DNA of 64,000 nt, taken from the NCBI RefSeq assembly GCF_004664715.2, contig NC_051083.1, forward strand, positions 117,314,534 through 117,378,533. The letters run 5' to 3'. Below the pieces are notes generated by a model. That model saw nothing but the letters and a program-made list of their open reading frames with translations. It did no database searches and was not told where the DNA came from. The stretch comes from Peromyscus leucopus (Eukaryota > Chordata > Mammalia > Rodentia > Cricetidae). The position numbers and the translations under genes are program-made. Of this stretch, positions 24,368-33,422 are shown piece after piece; position 1 is the stretch's first letter; each line of letters opens with the position of its first letter.

Positions 24368-24503
24368 TGGCAATTTTGTTGTAAGAACATCATGGAATAT
24401 ACTTGCCCAAACAATGACAGCTATGATGACATTAGGCAATGTAATCATGTATGTGGTCCACTATTAACCAAAACACTGTTATGTAGAACATGACTGTAAC
24501 TGC
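24368..24503 (+). mobile_element. Tigger-like DNA transposon remnant, internally deleted
   Basis: 'taagaacatcatggaatata' (left part) is joined to 'gatgacattaggcaatgtaa' and the right end 'gttatgtagaacatgactgt'. These resemble the two ends of a Tigger-type element whose inverted ends read ACAGTCATG. The middle is missing. The same family recurs at 42433. The family name is from memory and moderately sure. Confidence 0.55.
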
Positions 24504-24906
24504 TAAAATACAAGATAACAACAAGAGATACAAAGATAAAGAAGACAAGAACCCTTTAAAGGGATACAGACAGAATGCAGTGAAATAAAGTGAGTACTAG
24601 CAGGAGGGAAGGAAGACCGCATGAAGGCGCCCTCTGAAAAGGCTATTCTGTCCTGAGACTTTTCCCCAGTCCCTTGAGTTGACCTCTTGAATAGGCCCTA
24701 GGTGTGGGCTTCCTCCCCACCCTGCCCCCCTCTGCTGACAACACTTGCTCTTTGACTGGTGCTTTCTCTTGGGCCACTTGCCAAGCAGAACACAGCTATC
24801 GAGTTTCCATCCTCCCCATCTGTGTCTACTTAAGCCCAGAAACCTTTTTGAGGTTTTGTAAAGGGTTTTACAGCTAATAACTAAGGGGGAACAGACAAGG
24901 TTTAAT

Positions 24907-24910
<4 letters not shown>
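24504..24910. other. Unassigned DNA
   Basis: A C-rich stretch (24711-24735) is present. No repeat or gene is recognised. Confidence 0.3.
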
Positions 24911-24980
<70 letters not shown>

Positions 24981-24981
24981 G
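24911..24981 (+). repeat. (GA)n microsatellite
   Basis: A pure GA run of about 64 bases grades into ggagagggggg. The homopurine strand could form H-DNA. Confidence 0.97.
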
Positions 24982-26332
24982 GGGGAAGAAATCTAAAAAG
25001 CCTCTGGAATTAGGTATCCCAGAACCTCAGTGTATGGAGGTGAAGTTTGGCCTAATTTTCCTAGTGACTTTCACTGAGCTTAAATTTTCTTCTAGAATCC
25101 ACTACCACCTAGCTCTTTGTCCCTGTTCCCATTGCTTCCCCATGCCTACCCCACCCCACTAACATCCTGAAAGCTTAAAGAGGAAATGCAACAGTAGGAA
25201 GCTGTGTGCCCCTAGCAGGAAATATGATAGCCCTATGTATCTCAGAAAGTATAGACTATGTGTAATAGTTTTTTGTATTACTCATGAAACTAGCCATCTT
25301 ATGTATGAAGCTGCATGGTGCCCAGTTAAGTTAAGAGTTCTGGAAAGATCATTTTGTAAAATCAACCTTAGTAAAAAACTAACAAACATCCCAAGTCTAA
25401 ATTTACTCAAAGTCCACACAGAATCTAGTGCTAACAAATGTTCTCATACATTTTTCCCCTTAGGGTACGCACTAAGTCATACCTGTTGGAGTTCAGTGAA
25501 CACCAACAACTGTTAGCACAGTGGGACAGAATATTGACACAAACTATGACAATACAAACACATTTCAAGCTTGAATGGCACAGCTTACTTTTGTAACAAG
25601 CACAGAATAAGAACTTGCACTTTCAAAAAGGTGGTGAGGGGGTGTTACATGGTCTTTCTTCTTTGTTCTGAGTCCTGGGCTACGAATCAGCACTTTCTGT
25701 TCCATATGTCTCCAATGACTCTCACACATGGAGATCCAACTCCTGACTTTTCAGTGATGATGGATCAATCATCACTCTAACAATAAGTTAGGGGGTGGAG
25801 GCAACACTTTTCAAAGCCACGTGTAGGATAATTCATTCCTTGCAAAGGGAATGGATGGTGAGAAAATGTATCAGTTAAGCAATCAATTCTTTTATCCCAA
25901 TATTGATGGTCTCCCCTTTGTATAATTCCTCACTGTGATTTTTCTTTAAAATAGTGAGTTCTCTAATCATTTACATTCTCTGCTCCACATTTTCATGACT
26001 ATTGTCGCCAAGTGATACTGGAAGAAGTCATGGATTTTTGCCATTTGGGGTAGGGTAAACAAGTAACACAGCTTTTCCTGAGTCCTAGCTGATACCTAAC
26101 AAGGTCTTTATTCATACTTTGCCACTTCATTCCTTTACTTATACTTTCCCTCACTTTAAATTCTTCCTAAACATCCCAAGTTCCAAACCCAATCCTGGCC
26201 TCCCCAATCTTAGCAAATGGGAATTCTCTGATAAAACTGAAGACTTTAAGCAAGTGTTTCCTGGGATTCTCAGCCTCTTTCTTTCCCCATTTCCCCTACC
26301 CAACTGTGTTAAAAATACCACTAGGCAAGGGG
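24982..26332. other. Unassigned DNA
   Basis: No repeat is recognised. The open frame 25235-25516 (93 codons) has no domain. Confidence 0.35.
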
Positions 26333-26484
26333 AATGGAGAGTCGGCTCTGTAGTGAAGAGCCCTTGTTGCATTGCAAAGAACGTGAGTTCCGTTCCCAGG
26401 ACCCAAATCAGGTGGCTCACAACTACCTGTAGCTCTTGCTCCAGAGGGCGAATTCCCCCTGCTGACCACCAAGAACACTTGCAT

Positions 26485-26544
<60 letters not shown>

Positions 26545-26550
26545 CTTTTA
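26333..26550 (+). mobile_element. B2/B3-type SINE with long CA tail (older host copy)
   Basis: 'ggagagtcggctctgtagtg', 'ttccgttcccaggacccaaa' and 'caggtggctcacaactacct' follow B2/B3. Its tail is a CA run (26487-26543) ending in atctttta. The open frames on both strands at 26119-26580 are translations of this SINE and its CA repeat. Confidence 0.8.
26487..26543 (+). repeat. (CA)n microsatellite
   Basis: A CA run of about 57 bases within the SINE tail. Confidence 0.97.
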
Positions 26551-26565
26551 AAAATGCCAGACAAG

Positions 26566-26743
26566 GGGCTGGAGAGATAGCTTAGAGGTTAAGATTGCTG
26601 ACTGTTCTTCCAGAGGTCCTGAGTTCAATTCCCAGCAACCACATGGTGGCTCACAACCATCTGTAATGAGATCTGGTGCCCTCTTCTGGCCTGCAGTCAT
26701 ACATGCTGTATACATAATAAATAAATAAATAAATCTTTAAAAA
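26566..26743 (+). mobile_element. B2 SINE with perfect 15 bp target-site duplication
   Basis: 'gggctggagagatagcttag', 'gttcttccagaggtcctgag', 'caaccacatggtggctcaca', 'ctgtaatgagatctggtgcc' and the tail (ATAA)n ATCTTTAAAAA give a complete B2. The 15-mer aaaatgccagacaag flanks it at 26551-26565 and 26744-26758. It inserted just after the tail of the older SINE on its left, which dates the two relative to each other. Confidence 0.95.
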
Positions 26744-26758
26744 AAAATGCCAGACAAG

Positions 26759-28675
26759 AAATCATACACTTTTAAACAGAAATAATGAAATACAGTTGAA
26801 GGAATGAACAGATGGTATCTGATGACAGTCCCCCATCCTAGAGTCCAGTGACTGTTATCAGTACATAATATCTCATATGAGAATAGAAATACAAATACAT
26901 CACATGACGTCCAAAAGAAATTGACGACAGTGGCAAATAAGACAAATGTATTAAGCGAACTTCAAATCTGTTTAAGACCTAAGGAATCGGAAGATGATAG
27001 GAAATTACTTTGTACATTAGTGTCTCTAAGCATATCATACTTTTTCCTCATTTTACAAAACATGACAGTAAGATAAAGCACAGCTTCCTATTTTCAGTAC
27101 CTATAAATCTCACATATTTTTGCCTGTGAGATTTAGATGTTTCTGTTGCTATATAAATGCCAAGGGACTGTTAAAGGAAGCTAATGTCACTTCTTTCAGA
27201 ACAAAGCTAGCTGTATGTTTGCCTGCCTAACTTCCTTTGGGGGCATTTTGATGTCCCTAAATAATTGAAGATTATTTAAAGACATGCTTATTTTTGTAAA
27301 TATAATTTATGGTCCTTTTGACTACAAACTATTAGTGCAACAATAATGTTAAGGTAAAGATATGGAAGAAAGTAAGTAAAATATTAAAATGATTGCCTCT
27401 TCCACCCAACCACCTTTTCCTCATTCCTGTTATCGCTTTGATTTTGGTGGGGTGGGAACGTAGGATGGATGGAGATTAAGAGAAATACAGGGGACAAGAA
27501 CGGAAGGATACAAGTGTTGTTTCCAAGTCTTAACTTAAGTGAGCCTGCCTAATCCAACTGAACATTTATCAACTGACTTCTTTTTTATCCATCTCGTTTA
27601 TTTTCACTGTACAGGTTTAAGAGCTCTTGGTACCACTGATTCCTACAGCATCATGCAGGAATAGCATTAATGCTAGAATAAACATGCCTGGCATAACTGC
27701 CCAGGGGCTAAGGCATTTATTACAGCATTGCCTAACTTAATGTCCTCAATCACAAATGTTTAATGATAGCTGCCTCCCCCACTTAGTGCAAACTGCCAAG
27801 ATGGCTAACATATTTAAAAGCACCTGCATAGAGAACTGAGATGTCTTCCCTTTCCTATATACTTCTTGGTACAGTTTTCCTGAAATAAGGTCTACACCAT
27901 ACCTAATAAAAGGTGAATTTGCTAAGAAGTTTTTATACCCTCATAAAATATCCCTAGCGAAGTCATCTAACTGGCAGGAACTGTACAGGTAACAGACAGC
28001 TGAAACCCCTACCACATATTTTTCTAAACTTTACATAATGGCTCTTGGAAGGCTGCCATCTCAGAGGTTTACTACAAAAGTAAAATGCAAGTCTAATGAA
28101 CTAAAAATGGTGCCAGGCATAAACACCAGTCTTTAACATGCTTCTGCCACTGAACAAACGCCACAGACAATGCTGTAGGCTCCCAGACAGGTCAGCCAAC
28201 AAAAGTGAAGGCAGTACTGTGTGAGTCTCAATGGGTGTATCCTCCCCCTCCAGTCCTAAAGAATGCCACAAAGCTGTAAACCACCCATAAAGCACCAAAA
28301 CAAAGAAAACGGGGCCAGGCTTCTAAGTGAAGTGCTTTAGCATCCTGAATTAAAACCTACTATTCTGCGTCCCCAAGTGACAAGACAGAATGCAGCTTGG
28401 GAAAGTTTTTAATCTTCTGAGGCTTAGAGAAGCCTGCTATATAAGGGCAGGTTATAAAACTAGGCACTCTAGTCCCAACAGAGAAAGACTGGGAAGGATG
28501 TTATCAGTTTGTCAAACAATAATGAATACTGACTAGGAACACAGAGCTTACCAAATCCTAATATAGTTGAGATAAGGAAGATTTTTGAAACTAAACAAAG
28601 ATAAGCTTACAGATAAGCTAAGAACAGATGAAAGTGGGTAGTGGTATGGGAAGCTGATTAAAACACATGGAAATC
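26759..28675. other. Unassigned repeat-poor block
   Basis: Nothing recognised in about 1.9 kb. Open frames are at most 65 codons. Confidence 0.4.
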
Positions 28676-28815
28676 ACTTGGCACCATGGCACAAATCTTT
28701 ATACTCAGGAGGCTGAGGCAGGAGGACAAAAAGTTCCAGATTAACCCACATTGTAAATCTGAGGCTGTCCTGGGCTACATAATTAAAGCTAGTTTCAAAT
28801 AAACAAAAAAGCCAA
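28676..28815 (+). mobile_element. B1 SINE
   Basis: 'ggcaccatggcacaaatctt', 'ctcaggaggctgaggcagga' and 'ctgaggctgtcctgggctac' follow the B1 consensus, ending in an A-rich tail. Confidence 0.8.
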
Positions 28816-28905
28816 TATTACTAAAAATAAGAAATGATAGTGATTTAAAATAGTTTCCCCCTCAAGCAAGGTAAATCACATTCATGAGATTTAAATTCAC
28901 AGTGG

Positions 28906-29025
28906 GTGGGAGCTGGAGAGATGGCCTAGTGGTTAAGGGTACTTGTCGCTCTTAAAGAGGACTGGGGTTTGGTTGCCAGTGTATACAGTGCAGCTCACAA
29001 CGGTCTGAAACTCCAGTTCTTTTCT
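28906..29025 (+). mobile_element. B2/B3-type SINE, 3' truncated
   Basis: 'gggagctggagagatggcct' begins the head, then 'gtggttaagggtacttgtcg' and 'cagctcacaacggtctgaaa'. The 3' portion is missing or replaced by a T-rich sequence. Confidence 0.75.
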
Positions 29026-30074
29026 TTTTCAACTTTTTCAACTTTTTTCCCTCACGTCCTCTGAATAGGATCCTTTCAATATTTATGGAGGACAAACGGA
29101 GAGGAATAGCTGCCAGCCACAGAATAAAATACTTGTGGTAGGCACATCAGGAGCATTTAGCACAATGCTGTGCAAGTAATAGGCTGGACAAGAAGCAATG
29201 TTTCTACTCTCTACCCAGCATGGAACAGATTGTAAGAAATTAGGCCAACAACTCACAAGCTTAAGTCAGACCTTTACATTATGACTTCATTTGAAAATTA
29301 TTTTCAAAAGCAGACTCACCCATAGTCAAATGTAAGTATAAATGACCTTCCAAGTCACATATAAATAATTTATTCTCCATCTGCATTTGCAATCACCCAG
29401 ACTTCTGGTTGTCTGCCATTAGTCATAACATCCCAAAGTGCACCTAAGAGTATAGATTTGAAGAGTAAAATTCCAGAGTATCGCTTTAAAAAAACATGAC
29501 AGATGAAGGCAGGAGTCAAGATGGAATAAGAGAAAGATATATAATGGGCCATTTCTGGATAGAGGAGTGTCTTGGGCAAAGGGCTTGAACATGAGATCAT
29601 TTGATCAATGACTTTTACTTCCAAACACCCCAAAATGCATACTCTTTTCACTTCACTAAAAAGCAGTGCGCTTGAAATCACACAGCTGCTCAGCCTGGTC
29701 CAATGAGATCTTAACTACTCTGGCAAAATGTCCTAATCCCAGCCTCTCATTTCCAGCAGAGCTCATTGGGTGGCCCAAATGATATATGCAGAGACTAAAG
29801 GGAGGATGTTGAAGGCAGGACAGTCTGAAGGATTGTTTTACAGTACCACATGTTGTACAGATTAACTTGAGATTTTGCTCCTTGGGTGTTGCTCTCAATT
29901 AGAGAAGTCCTTAAAATTTATTCATATTCAGTAAGGTTTTTTTCATATAGCCCCAGAAAACAGCTGGAAAATGGAAAGAAGTGTATTCTGTCATTTTCCT
30001 TCCTTTTCAACTCTTTCCCATCATACTATTTCCTTTATATAAACCTTGATTCCAGCCCAGACGGATTTTGACAT
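29026..30074. other. Unassigned DNA
   Basis: No repeat is firmly recognised. A MIR-like phrase at about 29665-29690 (gaaatcacacagctgctcag) is too short to call. Open frames (at most 103 codons) have no domain. Confidence 0.35.
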
Positions 30075-30146
30075 CTATCAACCTCATTTTCCTTGCCTCA
30101 AGGAATTTGCTCAGCCTATTATTTCTGTTCACCATGGGTGTCCCTG

Positions 30147-30148
<2 letters not shown>

Positions 30149-30193
<45 letters not shown>
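30149..30193 (+). repeat. (GT)n microsatellite
   Basis: About 45 bases of GT, at the position of the A-rich tail of the adjacent reverse-oriented ID element. Confidence 0.97.
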
Positions 30194-30195
<2 letters not shown>

Positions 30196-30255
30196 AGAAA
30201 TTGAACACAGGGTCTCATATATGTCAATGGTATATTCTATCCCCGAGCTTCACAT
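30194..30255 (-). mobile_element. ID-type SINE
   Basis: 'gctagaaattgaacacaggg', 'tctcatatatgtcaatggta' and 'ctatccccgagct' are the reverse of the tRNA-Ala-like ID sequence (GGTTCAATTCCTAGC B box, then CTCAGTGG head). Confidence 0.6.
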
Positions 30256-30420
30256 CTTTTTATCAGTAACATGCATACAGCCTCCATCACCCAAACTATA
30301 AAGTCCTTCAAAGCAAAAATTGGATTTTCTGTATCACCCACACACAATACCAGGTTAGTGCTTGACACTTTGTAGATGCTCAAAAATACTTGTCGGTTGA
30401 GTGAACCCATCATTCAGTTT

Positions 30421-31433
30421 CTATCTCAAGGTACTTAGTGTAACAGGAGCATCCTCAAAAATCTAATTTCAGGAGATACACTTATTCAAAATATAGTTCT
30501 CGCTATCTGAAAACACTGAAAAAATAAAGATCTGCACTATTATCCTCTTTGAATTCAATATAAGCACCTTGATTAAAAAAATGTCATTTTGTGGAACACT
30601 GAAGAACTACTACATTCAGAAACATTATTAGGCGATTTAGATCTTTATTACTAATGGCATTGAGATTTACCAGCTACTCCAAAGGTTGTTCAATCAACAC
30701 AAAACAATTGAAGTGAGAAACATTAACACCACATTTTAGGCAATTACTGTAACATGATCATAATTCCTAGACATCCTTAATCTTTTGTCAAACACAACAG
30801 AATTCATATTCCATAGACTCCTACTTCATTAAGATAATGTGATTTGAAATAGCAATGGCAAGAAGCAAAAAACAGAATCGAGATCCTGCTAACACTTAAA
30901 GGCCTTTCTTTCCCCCAAAGGCAGATGAGGATACAATAAGAAGGCTTCAGGCAATGCACTTCTAACCCCAGAAGCAATGGTACCTATTAAACACTTATGG
31001 GATGGGGGATAGGGGGGCTCCCTGAGAAAAGTGATACTAAAGAAAACACAGCCTCAAATAAGATTCAGTGTTATCTTGGTTTTCAGAATCTGGAAGTTTA
31101 GTTCCAATTTGCTTGCTATCTACTCAGGAATCCAGGGCAAAACAGTGTTATCCCATTGATTCTCTAAGTCAAAGAGCAAAAGGCCAGAGTGCAGATATGG
31201 CTCCTTGTTGACGCGAAAATTTTGAAAAGACTACCCCCAAACAAAAGACCACGGTTCCTAGCGTCTTTAAAAAATGGAGTATGTGGAATGAAAAAAAAAT
31301 TGAGGACTACTGATGAGGTTAGTCTGTTGGCAATACTGTCTTCCTTTTGTTTGGGGACATGAGATTAGTTTTTGTTTCTGAACTTTCTATATTGACTTTG
31401 GTTGGTTGGGCTTCATTTAACAAAACCACCTTT
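30421..31433. other. Unassigned DNA
   Basis: AT-rich; no repeat or gene is recognised. Confidence 0.35.
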
Positions 31434-31448
31434 AATAACTAGGTTATA

Positions 31449-31610
31449 GCCGGGCGGTGGTGGCGCACGCCTTTAATCCCAGCACTCGGGAGGCAGAGTC
31501 AGGCGGATCTCTGTGAGTTCGAGGCCAGCCTGGGCTACCAAGTGAGTCCCAGGAAAGGCGCAAAGCTACACAGAGAAACCCTGTCTCAAAAAAAAAAAAA
31601 AAGAAAAAAA
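31449..31610 (+). mobile_element. Young full-length B1 SINE, cricetid type
   Basis: The copy starts gccgggcggtggtggcgcac and keeps many CpGs. The pol III A box lies near 31458-31469 (tggtggcgcacg) and the B box at 31515-31525 (gagttcgaggc). Its second half reads 'ggaaaggcgcaaagctacac', then 'agagaaaccctgtctc' and an A tail (31588-31610) broken by one G. The 15-mer aataactaggttata flanks it exactly at 31434-31448 and 31611-31625. Retained CpGs and a perfect duplication mark it as the youngest insertion in the window. Confidence 0.97.
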
Positions 31611-31625
31611 AATAACTAGGTTATA

Positions 31626-32094
31626 TCTTATTTTGGAGCTTTGACATATACATGCCTTTTTCTTCCTTCTTCCACATCCAAGAGTCCACAAAAGTTTCAG
31701 TGCTTTTTGTAGGTGCTAAAGGGTCACTTACAATAGTTTGAGAGCACATTTAATCCAGACAGGGTAATCTTCTCGATGTCTTAACGCTTAGCTGGAAGGA
31801 CTATTATTTAACAAAGAATAATGCTATAACCCATCTTTTAGTGACTAAAAAGGAACAACAAAATCACTTTAGGCTATCATTTCTCAGTTAAACATAACCC
31901 TTATAGTGGATATTTTAGGAGCAAGTCAGAAAATATATTGACAATATAAAAGAATGCCTTCGGGAAGTGAATCCTCACTGTCTATCAAACTATATCTATT
32001 AGAGTTTATGATACTAATGATAATGATAATAATAAACAGAAGTGAGTTTATTTTAAAGACAAAGCTAAATCACTACACATCACTGTGGCTTCCT
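31626..32094. other. Unassigned DNA
   Basis: No repeat or gene is recognised. Confidence 0.35.
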
Positions 32095-32265
32095 GTAACA
32101 TGTGGTAGAGCAGAAAGACTGCAGAACATATTCAAAGAGTCCAGAGTCAAAAAGCATCATCTATCATGTGACCTTGGTGAGTCTTGGATCTCTCTACCTG
32201 AGCTTCTGTATCTCCAAACCATAAATAACAACAACTGCAAAAGGTGGAGACATTGTAATAGAGAA
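32095..32265 (+). mobile_element. MIR SINE
   Basis: 'catgtggtagagcagaaaga', 'atcatgtgaccttggtgagt', 'ctgagcttctgtatctccaa' follow MIR (GTGGTTAAGAGCA, TGTGACCTTGGGCAAGT, CTCAGTTTCCTCATCTG). The 123-codon open frame at 31954-32325 runs across it and is not a gene. Confidence 0.65.
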
Positions 32266-32382
32266 CTAAAGCAATTCTATACACACACAGGCGACATACA
32301 GAGGAAGATTTTTAAAAATATTTAACGAACTACTACCATGTTCATAGTAGACAGTGGGAAAGCAATGCATATAGAATGTAAA

Positions 32383-32383
<1 letters not shown>

Positions 32384-32414
<31 letters not shown>
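32384..32414 (+). repeat. (TG)n, first half of a compound microsatellite
   Basis: A TG run of about 31 bases followed by 'tatgtga' and then the GA tract. Confidence 0.95.

Positions 32415-32417
<3 letters not shown>

Positions 32418-32478
<61 letters not shown>
32418..32478 (+). repeat. (GA)n, second half of a compound microsatellite
   Basis: About 60 bases of GA. The TG-then-GA order is repeated at 61879-61959. Confidence 0.97.
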
Positions 32479-32481
<3 letters not shown>

Positions 32482-33307
32482 AAGGTAAATAAACTAATAA
32501 CTATAAAAGCATTGTTATCTTTGGGTAAGATTGTAATTTTTTTGTCTTCTTATATTCAAATTTTATTAAAAGCTGTTGTGTAGAGATTATACTCAGAAAA
32601 AATGAAAATGGTATTTCTCCACTAATTCCAGTTTGAAAATTACATGAGATATTTGGGAAAGTAAAGTCTAAGATTAAAATTACCGAGTAATTTCTCATTA
32701 TGATTGTTAGAGTTGCCCAAGTTTTCACTGCCAAGAGACTTAAATGATTCAGCTGTGGAGGACAGTCCAAAACTGAGAGATTTCTAATAAGAATTATATT
32801 GAGAAAATTAAATTCTTATGATCTCAACTGACAATTTGAACTAGAAAATGTGTATACGGTGTTTTATTTTCTTACAAGCATTTCTGTACCTGATAGCATG
32901 GATGGGAGTCTGCTATAAAACCTCCTCATTCATGTTAGCTGAGGAAAATCTTGAATGTAAAAGGTGAGAAAGAATATACACCTTTTCTCCAGCTAGAGAC
33001 ACAGCTGGTACTCCCACATGACCATTACACTCAAAGGAGAGCCCAGACAAAACCACAAAGTTGTAGGTAGGTCAAAAACAGTCGTAGAAATAAATACAAA
33101 GAGAGATGTACTGAATTTATCTCTTATCACTGAGATGGCTCCCATGCCATAAAACAGATTTAAAATCTATAAAGTCCTGGAGAAGAGAACTGCTCTAGTC
33201 AAATCTGGAATTCTGCCTAAGTCAAAGGATACTGGGGAAAATACAGAGATATTGGGATAGATAAGTAAAATGTAGAAAACAGAGACACAAAAGTCACAAT
33301 TGCAAGA
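32479..33307. other. Unassigned AT-rich DNA
   Basis: No repeat or gene is recognised. Confidence 0.35.
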
Positions 33308-33422
33308 CTAAACATGGGAGTAGATACCTACGATCCAAGCACTTAGAGAACTGGGAGCTGAGGCCAGCCTCAGCCACATAGCAAGTGCAAGGCCAACGCA
33401 GGCTACAGGAGACCACACATTC
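33308..33422 (+). mobile_element. B1-like SINE (old, rearranged)
   Basis: 'gtagatacctacgatccaag', 'cacttagagaactgggagct', 'gaggccagcctcagccacat' and 'aacgcaggctacaggagacc' follow B1 loosely, with a missing segment before the 'gaggccagcc' core. Confidence 0.5.

Larger units (their letters stand above)
30075..30420 (+). mobile_element. L2 LINE 3' end, split by an ID SINE
   Basis: The left part (30075-30147, 'aaggaatttgctcagcctat') and the right part (30256-30420, 'actataaagtccttcaaagc', 'ctttgtagatgctcaaaaat', 'acttgtcggttgagtgaac') are consecutive in the L2 3' UTR. They are interrupted by the TG tract and ID element at 30149-30255. Confidence 0.65.

Noticed and set aside
26119..26580. Open frames of 153 codons (plus) and 137 codons (minus)
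   Set aside because: Both run through a B2-type SINE and a 57-base CA repeat; the CV/HT dipeptide runs come from the microsatellite.
31954..32325. Open frame of 123 codons
   Set aside because: It crosses a MIR SINE and shows no domain; chance is the simplest explanation.
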